Shown here one piece after another: positions 1-4,819 of a stretch of DNA of 9,106 bases (position 1 is the stretch's first letter; each line of letters opens with the position of its first letter). Position numbers and translations under genes: made by a program. Location of the stretch: contig JAFPVN010000276.1 in the NCBI GenBank assembly GCA_017395275.1, positions 1-9,106 on the forward strand, in the 5' to 3' direction. Under the pieces are notes generated by a model. It made no database searches, was not told where the DNA came from, and saw only the letters and a program-made list of their open reading frames with translations. This DNA is from Candidatus Methanomethylophilaceae archaeon (GTDB lineage Archaea > Thermoplasmatota > Thermoplasmata > Methanomassiliicoccales > Methanomethylophilaceae).

Positions 1-117
1 CTCTGGTTGTATCTGTATCTGGATCCGTGGCCTACAATCATTATCCCTTTCTTCGTCATCGGGTCACCAGTTGTTATTTATTTTATATTCGTAACACTAA
101 ATGGATATCTAATATAA
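1..117 (+). CDS. C-terminal tail of an unidentified membrane protein (5' partial)
   Basis: Frame 1 is open from the window edge and ends at TAA 115-117, giving 38 residues. They are strongly hydrophobic, with one transmembrane-like stretch (about residues 13-33, including IIIPFFVIGSPVVIYF) and a short tail ending NGYLI. Codon use is AT-rich compared with the next gene. The bulk of the gene lies outside the window, so no family can be named. A chance open frame is possible, but such a coherent hydrophobic run fits the last helix of a multi-pass protein. Confidence 0.5.
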   Translation, partial: LWLYLYLDPWPTIIIPFFVIGSPVVIYFIFVTLNGYLI

Positions 118-231
118 ATTATTATGTTCAACTACATTAGGAAGGACACCCCAGACATCCATCCAGCAGCAAAAAACGGTCAAAGATATTCATCTGCGAC
201 CGCAAGACACTTCATGACGGTACCTGACAAA

Positions 232-241
232 GCGATTTAAC
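232..241 (+). promoter_or_regulatory. TATA-like box ahead of the HPr-kinase-like gene
   Basis: The AT-rich stretch around GATTTAA is centred about 27 nt before the ATG at 264, the usual archaeal TATA-to-start-site distance. There is no Shine-Dalgarno sequence ahead of either candidate start, so a leaderless transcript starting near 264 is plausible. The rest of the 118-263 gap shows nothing else convincing. Confidence 0.35.
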
Positions 242-263
242 CGTGTTCTTCCATGCCCTACCC

Positions 264-1205
264 ATGGTATATTCAGTGAACATCATCTCCACCGCGCAGG
301 CAAGGGAAGCGTACAACAGGTGCAGGACCGGACAGTTCTACACGTCCAAGGCGGACATCTACGGCGTCTGCATCAAGCTCGTCACCAAGAGCAAGCTCAA
401 CATCGAGATGTGGAACGACAACTTCCACTCCATGAGCGAGAGCGTCAGGTCCCACGGGATGATCATCACCGCCGAGGACCCCTCGAGGGAGAACGAGGTC
501 GACTACGACCCCATAACATCCATCGCCATCCTCTACAACTTCGACTACTACGGATGGATCAAGAGCATCGCGCTCGCCATAGTCACCGACATCCTGGAGG
601 ACTCCCACGGCATATTCGCCGTCCACGGTGCCGCACTCGACCTCGACGGCAAGGGAGTCTGCCTGATCGCACCCTCCAAGACCGGGAAGACCACGCAGTC
701 GTGGGGACTCATCAGGACCAACAACGCCCACCTCATCACCGACGATTGGTTCTTCGTCAGGCTCACCGAGGGCAGGCCGAGGATCCACAGCTCGGAGAAG
801 AACTGCTACATCGATGCCGACATCGGGGACGTCTGGGAGGAGTACACGCCTCTCGTCACCACAACCAAGTTCGACAACAAGGGAAGGGGCATCGCCAACC
901 TCAGATGGATCATGGGGCAGGACTCCATGGTCTCCACCACGTCCATGAGGGACGTGATCCTGCTCAAGAGGGACAGGAACGACGACCGCATCATCATCGA
1001 CATGACCGCCGATGAGGCGCTGGACTATCTGGTGGAGCACGACTTCTGCTGCCCCCATCAGATGGTGCGCGACGACAGGAAGCTGGAGCTGAGGAAGGAG
1101 TTCTTCAGGCAGTTCCTCTCGAAATGCAGCATCCACATGGTCAACACCGTGCTCCCCGCCAAGGAGACGCAGGCCAAGATCAGGGAAGCCCTCGGCGTCG
1201 AGTGA
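264..1205 (+). CDS. HPr kinase/phosphorylase-like P-loop kinase
   Basis: This is a 313-residue protein if started at ATG 264; an upstream GTG at 243 would add seven residues. The central region (about residues 121-165) reads like the HPr-kinase fold: an HGAAL motif, a beta-hairpin ending DGKGVCLI, a P-loop APSKTGKTT (136-144), and LITDD (157-161), which matches the HPr-kinase segment carrying the catalytic acidic pair. The first P-loop glycine is replaced by alanine. The N-terminal 120 residues and C-terminal half match nothing I recognise. Known family roles include phosphorylating HPr in bacterial carbon control, and related kinases occur in peptide-natural-product clusters. Archaea usually lack that HPr pathway and no partner is visible here, so the substrate is unknown. 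Codon use is GC-rich with many AGG arginines. The stop codon directly abuts the stop of the sfsA remnant on the other strand. Confidence 0.75.
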   Translation: MVYSVNIISTAQAREAYNRCRTGQFYTSKADIYGVCIKLVTKSKLNIEMWNDNFHSMSESVRSHGMIITAEDPSRENEVDYDPITSIAILYNFDYYGWIKSIALAIVTDILEDSHGIFAVHGAALDLDGKGVCLIAPSKTGKTTQSWGLIRTNNAHLITDDWFFVRLTEGRPRIHSSEKNCYIDADIGDVWEEYTPLVTTTKFDNKGRGIANLRWIMGQDSMVSTTSMRDVILLKRDRNDDRIIIDMTADEALDYLVEHDFCCPHQMVRDDRKLELRKEFFRQFLSKCSIHMVNTVLPAKETQAKIREALGVE

Positions 1206-1292
1206 TCACAGCCTCACTTCCACGGGATCCTTCAGGACCATGGAGTCCGGTGTGACCGTGCACGTGTAGGCGAGGATGATCACACCCGCATC
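1206..1292 (-). pseudogene. sfsA: sfsA 3' remnant (C-terminal 28 codons only)
   Basis: Read on the minus strand, 1292 down to 1206 encodes DAGVIILAYTC, then VTPDS, then LKDPVEVRL and a TGA stop. Against the end of the full SfsA at 4021-4701 (DAGVHVFAYDC...LKDPVEILL), 18 of 28 residues match with no gaps. Upstream of the aspartate at 1290-1292 the resemblance stops at once and there is no start codon context, so the first roughly 200 codons of the gene are missing. The remnant meets the aldo/keto reductase remnant at 1282-1292. It is too diverged from the copy at 4021 to be a recent duplicate. It is probably not functional. Confidence 0.75.
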
Positions 1293-1389
1293 CGAATGTA
1301 TCGGATGCGGTAAGTGCGAGAAGGTCTGCCCTCAGCATCTGCCGATAAGAAATCTGCTGAAGGACGTGGCGAAGAGATTCGAATCCTGA
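1282..1389 (+). pseudogene. 3' remnant of a 4Fe-4S aldo/keto reductase
   Basis: The plus frame 1282-1389 encodes 35 residues. They contain ASECIGCGKCEKVCP, a Cx2Cx2Cx3CP cluster-binding motif, followed by QHLPIRNLLKDVAKRFE and TGA. This combination is the characteristic C-terminus of the ferredoxin-type aldo/keto reductases (COG1453 style), usually about 370 residues long. The barrel domain is entirely absent and no start codon or ribosome binding site precedes the piece, so it is a 5'-deleted remnant. The single motif retains only one cluster-type cysteine set. The stop codon abuts the stop of the minus-strand gene that follows. An independent mini-ferredoxin is a less likely alternative because nothing upstream would start it. 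Confidence 0.75.
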
Positions 1390-1782
1390 TCAGAAATTCA
1401 AACGGAGACATATGGTCCCGTCTCTCTGACTGCAGGTGCACATACCGTCCTCGGTGAATCCCATGTGCCTGCAGATCCTCTCCGTTCTGCCCCTGATGTC
1501 GACGGAGTGGATGGATATGGACTCCCTTCCCTTGATCATGCTCATGGATACGGCAGCTCTGAGAAGGCGCTCGCGTACCTCATCGTCCTCATCCTGGACA
1601 TAGAGGGATTCGATCCTCCCGTTCCTCAGACAGACTAATCCTTTTGGGGTATCGTCATCAAGTGCCAGCAGTACGTTTTCGAGATTGATTTCGCTTTCCC
1701 CAAGACCGTTCTCCGAACGGTATTGGGATATCATCTCGGAGGATTCCTGCGGGTGTTTGGAGGCATCGGTGACTGTAAGCAA
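1390..1782 (-). CDS. GNAT-like (N-acetyltransferase fold) protein, divergent
   Basis: The protein has 130 residues from a TTG start at 1782, which has AAGGAA at 1791-1796 eight bases upstream. The alternative start is ATG at 1734. The layout resembles the second half of a GNAT domain: a strand with GLVCLRNGRIESLYV (about 48-62), a charged loop, a helix VRERLLRAAVSM (69-80), a strand ISIHSVD, and a helix then RHMGF (105-109), the usual place of the late GNAT motif. The acetyl-CoA loop normally R/Q-x-x-G-x-G/A is replaced by EDDEVRER, so catalysis is doubtful. It lies divergent to the TetR gene across a 94-bp gap and is a natural candidate for control by it. The family call rests on pattern only. 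Confidence 0.55.
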   Translation of the reverse strand: MLTVTDASKHPQESSEMISQYRSENGLGESEINLENVLLALDDDTPKGLVCLRNGRIESLYVQDEDDEVRERLLRAAVSMSMIKGRESISIHSVDIRGRTERICRHMGFTEDGMCTCSQRDGTICLRLNF

Positions 1783-1800
1783 GCTATCGTTTCCTTATCG

Positions 1801-1822
1801 GATACGGCATATATCTGTTATC
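1801..1822. promoter_or_regulatory. Imperfect palindrome over a TATA box, possible TetR operator
   Basis: In the gap between the divergent GNAT-like and TetR genes, this 22-bp stretch starts GATA and ends TATC, with 7 of 11 positions symmetric. Its centre CATATATC (1808-1815) sits about 30 nt ahead of the TTG start at 1782, a suitable TATA position for the minus-strand gene. A repressor bound here would block that promoter. TetR dimers typically bind such palindromes next to their own genes. The symmetry is weak, so this is a suggestion only. Confidence 0.3.
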
Positions 1823-1876
1823 GTCCTCGATCACGGCGAACCCATATCAGAAATAGGAGTTGGTCAATCAGTAATC

Positions 1877-2449
1877 ATGAAGGGCAGCGGTTCCAAGACC
1901 GACAGGACGAAGGAGGCAATAGCAGAATCCTTCCGCAATCTGCTGTCACAGAAACCCGCTTCAAAGATCAGGGTATCCGAGATCGTGGACGGATGCGGGA
2001 TGACCGTCCCCACATTCTACAATCACTTCAAAGACAAGCATGCCCTCACCGTCTGGATGTACGTGAACGACGGTACGAGGATAATGGACAACATCGGGAA
2101 CGGTGATTACCGTTGGAAGGATACGCTACTCGACGGTATGCGCTATTTCCTTGAGAACAGAGATTTCGTGTTAGGTTCATTGGTCCATGTGAACGGTGAA
2201 TCGGAGTTCATAAGTGCAATGGAGGAGACTAACACCAGACTCCTGCTCAAAGAGGCGGAGAAGAAGATCCCTGCCGGCACCGGGATGTCGGAGCACATCC
2301 GCGAATTGGTGAAGATATACTGTCTGGGTACTTGCAGATACGTGTATCTGTGGCTGACCAGCGAGAATCCGGTCAGTCCGGAAGAAGCAGCATCGCTGTT
2401 CGAAGATAGTCTACCATACAAACTGAGGTACTACTTGGTTGATTTATGA
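1877..2449 (+). CDS. TetR/AcrR-family transcriptional regulator
   Basis: This is a 190-residue protein, a normal TetR length. The N-terminal DNA-binding domain is clear: TKEAIAESFRNLL (11-23), then the helix-turn-helix IRVSEIVDGCGM (31-42) and TVPTFYNHFKDK (43-54), where the TFYNHF recognition helix is the family signature. The C-terminal part ends with YCLGTCRYVYLWL, like the DhaS-type TetR C-terminal domain, which binds a ligand or partner. ATG 1877 is chosen because the codons further upstream look unrelated to the family. The only purine-rich stretch (AGGAG near 1856) is too far away, so the mRNA may be leaderless, with AT-rich sequence at 1843-1854 as its promoter. It is divergent from the GNAT-like gene, which is its likeliest target besides itself. 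The ligand is unknown. Confidence 0.9.
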   Translation: MKGSGSKTDRTKEAIAESFRNLLSQKPASKIRVSEIVDGCGMTVPTFYNHFKDKHALTVWMYVNDGTRIMDNIGNGDYRWKDTLLDGMRYFLENRDFVLGSLVHVNGESEFISAMEETNTRLLLKEAEKKIPAGTGMSEHIRELVKIYCLGTCRYVYLWLTSENPVSPEEAASLFEDSLPYKLRYYLVDL

Positions 2450-2493
2450 ATTGCGGTAAAACTAAAATTATTGCGTCTATCATATAATCGTCG

Positions 2494-2544
2494 TTAAATA
2501 CCATGATTTTTCTATGAATTCAAAACCAAAAACAGAGGGTTATC
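2494..2544 (+). promoter_or_regulatory. Promoter and ribosome binding site of the ferritin-like operon
   Basis: TTAAATA at 2494-2500 is a fair TATA box and would place the transcript start near 2525. GAGGGTTATC just before ATG 2545 resembles the archaeal ribosome binding consensus GGAGGTGATC. A second AT-rich site, CATATAATC, lies at 2481-2489. Confidence 0.45.
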
Positions 2545-3003
2545 ATGGCAGACGTGAAGAAACTCATCAAGGGTATGCAGATCATCGTGACCGACCTCTC
2601 CCAGCAGGCGGACGGACACGCGATCCAGTCAAGGATCTTCGGAGCGGCAGGTTTCACCAAGCTCCAGGAGAAGTACGCGGAGCACGCCGAGGAGGAGAGA
2701 GGATGGGTCATCAAGTGCATCGACCGCATCATGGACCTCGGCGGAGAAGTAAAGCTCGAGGCCAAGAAGGAAGGATTTGTAACAAAAGATCCCGTAGAGT
2801 GGATCAAGTATGACCTCCAGGTTTCCAAGGATGGTCTCGCATTCCTCAAGGCCCTCACAGAAGAGGCAAGGGACGATTATACAACATATGACATCCTTAA
2901 GGCATATTACCAGGATGAGGAAGAGGACATGTACTGGGGAGAGCAGCAGCTCGAGCTGATCAAGTGCATCGGAGTCCAGAACTGGATCCTCCAGCAGATC
3001 TGA
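2545..3003 (+). CDS. Bacterioferritin-like protein with a degenerate ferroxidase site
   Basis: The 152-residue length matches bacterioferritin (about 158). The four-helix pattern aligns by eye: SRIFGAAGF (29-37), VIKCIDRIMDLGG (55-67), IKYDLQVSKDG (87-97), and DEEEDMYWGEQQLELIKCIG then VQNWILQQI (124-152). These mirror E. coli Bfr segments ending QLDLIQKMGLQNYL-like and the ERILFLEG helix. In that alignment the six di-iron ligands E18, E51, H54, E94, E127 and H130 become L18, E51, W54, S94, E125 and D128, and the haem methionine 52 becomes arginine. Normal ferroxidase chemistry is therefore doubtful; it may be structural, bind metal or DNA differently, or act in stress protection. It is first in an apparent operon: its TGA is followed 10 nt later by the HTH gene. 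Confidence 0.8.
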   Translation: MADVKKLIKGMQIIVTDLSQQADGHAIQSRIFGAAGFTKLQEKYAEHAEEERGWVIKCIDRIMDLGGEVKLEAKKEGFVTKDPVEWIKYDLQVSKDGLAFLKALTEEARDDYTTYDILKAYYQDEEEDMYWGEQQLELIKCIGVQNWILQQI

Positions 3004-3007
3004 GGTG
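3002..3007 (+). promoter_or_regulatory. Ribosome binding site overlapping the ferritin stop codon
   Basis: GAGGTG begins inside the TGA stop (3001-3003) and lies six bases before ATG 3014. It fixes the start of the small HTH gene at 3014 rather than the GTG at 3005 and implies translational coupling. Confidence 0.7.
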
Positions 3008-3013
3008 GAAAAA

Positions 3014-3196
3014 ATGAGCGACAGAGAAGTAATACTCGCAGCAATGAAGAAGGCAGGGGAACCCCTCAACGCAGGGAAGGTAGCGGAACTCACCGGTCTC
3101 GACCGTAAGGTCGTTGACAAGGAGTTCGCCGCCATGAAGAAGGACGGTACAATCGTATCTCCTGTCAGGTGCAAGTGGGAACCCGCGAAGAAGTGA
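3014..3196 (+). CDS. Small winged-helix-type DNA-binding protein
   Basis: The protein has 60 residues. It has a helix DREVILAAMKKAG (3-15), then GKVAELTGLDRKVVDKEFAAMKKDG (about 23-47), a helix-turn-helix with the ELTGLDRKVVDKEF recognition region, and a wing-like TIVSPVRCKWEPAKK tail. This matches small archaeal winged-helix regulators (MarR/ArsR-like core) that lack any ligand domain. A single cysteine near the end (C54) could sense redox state but has no partner in the chain. It lies in an operon between the ferritin-like and flavin reductase genes, so a role controlling that operon in response to iron or oxidants is plausible but inferred. Confidence 0.75.
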   Translation: MSDREVILAAMKKAGEPLNAGKVAELTGLDRKVVDKEFAAMKKDGTIVSPVRCKWEPAKK

Positions 3197-3200
3197 GTCC

Positions 3201-3737
3201 ATGGTCAGCAGGGAACGTTTCGATGTGTTCGAGCGCTCTGGCGATATTGTAAGTGCGATCCCCAAATGCGTATACATCACCACCAAGGCCGGCGACAAAG
3301 TCAATACCATGGCCATCGAGTGGGGTACGATGGGGAACCTCTGGGCGAAACCAGTATTCGTCGCGTATGTGAGGGATTCGAGGTTCACCAGGGAGATGCT
3401 CGACAAGAATCCAGAATTCACGATCAACATCCCCACAGGCCCGTACGATAAGAGGATCTTCAAGATCTGCGGCGGCAAGAGCGGCCGCGACATCGACAAG
3501 GTCTCCGAAGCAGGACTGACACTGGCGGACGGTCAGAAGGTCTCAGTTCCGGGGATAATGGAACTGCCTATAACCCTTGAATGCAAGGTCATATACCGTC
3601 AGGACCAGGATGTATCGCTGATACCTGATTCCATCAAGTCACGTTTCTACCCGCACGCTGACAGGGACCACGATACCGATGAGGATGACCATGTCACCTA
3701 CGTCGGCGAGATCGTGGATGCTTACATCCTATCATAA
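3201..3737 (+). CDS. Flavin reductase family protein (FMN-binding split barrel)
   Basis: The protein has 178 residues. DKVNTMAIEWGTMGNLWAKP (32-51) followed by VFVAYVRDSRFTREMLDKN (52-70) is the FMN-binding start of the DIM6/NTAB and flavoredoxin family. FTINIP follows, and CGGKSGRDIDKVSEAGL (about 90-106) is a further family motif. Such proteins bind FMN and pass electrons from NAD(P)H or ferredoxin-like donors. They serve as flavin or ferric reductases or as redox partners in anaerobes. ATG 3201 lies four bases after the HTH stop, with no strong binding site of its own, so coupling is likely. With the ferritin-like neighbour the likely theme is iron or oxidative-stress redox, though the exact substrate cannot be read from sequence. 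The gene is closed by a hairpin terminator. Confidence 0.88.
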   Translation: MVSRERFDVFERSGDIVSAIPKCVYITTKAGDKVNTMAIEWGTMGNLWAKPVFVAYVRDSRFTREMLDKNPEFTINIPTGPYDKRIFKICGGKSGRDIDKVSEAGLTLADGQKVSVPGIMELPITLECKVIYRQDQDVSLIPDSIKSRFYPHADRDHDTDEDDHVTYVGEIVDAYILS

Positions 3738-3742
3738 ACCAA

Positions 3743-3769
3743 GGGCTTATAGCCCGCTTTTTATTTCTT
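3743..3769 (+). terminator. Hairpin terminator after the flavin reductase gene
   Basis: GGGCT and AGCCC form a perfect 5-bp stem around a TAT loop (3743-3755), followed by GCTTTTTATTTCTT. It begins five bases after the TAA stop at 3735-3737. The T-rich run suits archaeal termination. Read the other way, it lies just beyond the 3' end of the group II intron fragment. Confidence 0.7.
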
Positions 3770-3772
3770 CAA

Positions 3773-3990
3773 GTCGAGTAAGGGCTCTCCCTCATGGGGG
3801 AGTCCTCCTCTTGGAACCGTACGTGAGAGTTTCCCCTCATACGGCTCGAGCCGACAATAACCCTGTTTCACTGGGTGGTTCACATGGCGAAACTCTTTTC
3901 TTCGCCGTAAGCCTTCGAAATCCTTTCCTGCATACGTCCGACCTGTGCCTCAGGTTACTGCGGATTACGTGCCAAGAATCAATTCATCTG
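3773..3990 (-). mobile_element. 5'-truncated group II intron, 3' part with domains V and VI
   Basis: On the minus strand, 3847 down to 3814 is a complete 34-nt domain V: an 8-bp stem GAGCCGTA/TACGGTTC, a two-base CG bulge, a 6-bp stem, and a GAAA tetraloop. Downstream is domain VI, a hairpin over about 3779-3809. An unpaired A lies seven bases before the expected 3' end CTTACTCGAC (3773-3782), the usual branch-point position. Upstream, GGCGAA/TTCGCC (3886-3891 with 3901-3906) forms a domain III-like stem, and GTGAAACAGGGTTATTG precedes domain V as in bacterial introns. No GUGYG-type 5' end and no reverse transcriptase is present. The element has lost its 5' part and protein; the left end is firm, and the right end (about 3990) is a guess. 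It lies in the convergent gap between two operons. Confidence 0.8.
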
Positions 3991-4020
3991 GGTTTAGAAC
4001 CAATCTGAATATTTGGCGGA

Positions 4021-4701
4021 TCACAACAATATCTCAACGGGATCCTTCAGTTCAATCGAATCCTCAGTGACACGGCAGTCGTATGCGAAGACATGTACGC
4101 CTGCATCGCAGGCTTCCTTCAGCGTGTCGGAGAATGCCGGATCGGTGATACGATTCGGTTCTAAATGGTCGACTCCTTCCATTTGGATAACGAAAAGAAG
4201 GCATGGTATGTAACCGTCTTTCATACTGTGCATGAGCTCCCGGATGTGCTTCACTCCCCTCTCGGTGGGAGCATCGGGGAATCTCACCACGCCGTCATCC
4301 TCAAGCGTTACACCCTTCACTTCAACGAGGTATCTATTCCCCTTACCTTCAGCAAGTATATCTATCCTGGAGTCGCCGTAGGTGAACTCCCTTTTGATTG
4401 TCTCCAAATCGGAGAATAAAGGAATCTTTTTCAGACCTTCTTCAGCCACGGAATTGGGGATCTGACTGTCCATGTTGATGAGTCTGTTCCCTTTCCATAC
4501 GGCGATCAGATCATACGGCGTCGACCTGTTCGTGTTATCGGGAACGGAAAGGATCACCTTGGTTCCGGGAATTAGAAGTTCACGGCACCGACCGGTGTTC
4601 TTGACATGACACTTCTCAACGTTACCGTCGATCTCGCAGTATGCGATGAATCTGTTCGGTCTCTGTAAGAAGACTCCTAGTATGACTTTGCGATACCTCA
4701 T
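4021..4701 (-). CDS. sfsA: SfsA family protein (nuclease-fold), copy 1
   Basis: The protein has 226 residues, close to the usual SfsA length of about 230. The N-terminal OB-like part shows GRCRELLIPGTKVILS (37-52), and the PD-(D/E)xK-type domain shows GDSRIDIL (109-116), YLVEVKGVTL (124-133) and FPDAPTERGVKHIRELM (141-157), with D114, E127 and K129 as the likely catalytic set. The C-terminus LKDPVEILL is also typical. E. coli SfsA was named for stimulating maltose metabolism, and the family is now annotated as DNA/RNA nucleases; the cellular role in archaea is unclear. The start at 4701 is chosen because GGAG (4707-4710) lies five bases upstream, and a TTG at 4731 would add a poor N-terminus. 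ATAAAAA at 4742-4748 is a likely TATA box. It is divergent from the ATPase gene. Confidence 0.9.
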   Translation of the reverse strand: MRYRKVILGVFLQRPNRFIAYCEIDGNVEKCHVKNTGRCRELLIPGTKVILSVPDNTNRSTPYDLIAVWKGNRLINMDSQIPNSVAEEGLKKIPLFSDLETIKREFTYGDSRIDILAEGKGNRYLVEVKGVTLEDDGVVRFPDAPTERGVKHIRELMHSMKDGYIPCLLFVIQMEGVDHLEPNRITDPAFSDTLKEACDAGVHVFAYDCRVTEDSIELKDPVEILL

Positions 4702-4752
4702 CTGTACTCCGATAAAGCATAAATGGTGCAAGTATTTACCGATAAAAATACC

Positions 4753-4804
4753 AAAAAGGTGTAATTAATTCCTTCATAATTATATACAAAAAGTGCAATT
4801 AATT
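4753..4804 (+). repeat. Two near-identical direct repeats bracketing a TATA box
   Basis: The 18-base AAAAAGGTGTAATTAATT (4753-4770) recurs as the 17-base AAAAAGTGCAATTAATT (4788-4804), differing by one indel and one base, with starts 35 bases apart. Between them TTATATA (4780-4786) is a good TATA box for the ATPase gene, with a predicted start near 4808. One copy lies upstream of the TATA box and the other over the start region, which is the arrangement expected of operator sites. The first copy also lies close to the divergent sfsA promoter. Confidence 0.5.
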
Positions 4805-4819
4805 ATTGTAGGAGGTACC

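Noticed and set aside
124..240. 38-codon ATG frame between the membrane-protein tail and the HPr-kinase-like gene
   Set aside because: It has no ribosome binding site, no hydrophobic or domain pattern and no family resemblance. A frame this short is expected by chance.
273..1136. Long open frame on the minus strand opposite the HPr-kinase-like gene (287 codons)
   Set aside because: It lies wholly antisense to a gene with clear motifs. Its composition (runs of V, G, D, L) is the reflection of GC-rich codons, and no domain is recognisable.
2629..3499. Overlapping minus-strand frames (2629-3174 and 2960-3499) across the ferritin operon
   Set aside because: They are antisense to three well-supported genes and have no recognisable domains.
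3743..3790. Group IIC-style insertion of the intron next to a terminator hairpin
   Set aside because: Group IIC introns have the terminator on the 5' exon side. Here the hairpin lies on the 3' exon side and points toward the intron, so the match is not convincing.
3679..4008. 109-codon frame on the plus strand over the intron fragment
   Set aside because: It starts inside the flavin reductase gene and then runs antisense through intron domains V and VI. The RNA structure explains this sequence better than a protein.
4013..4419. Short plus-strand frames within sfsA copy 1
   Set aside because: They are antisense shadows of the SfsA reading frame, which carries all family motifs.
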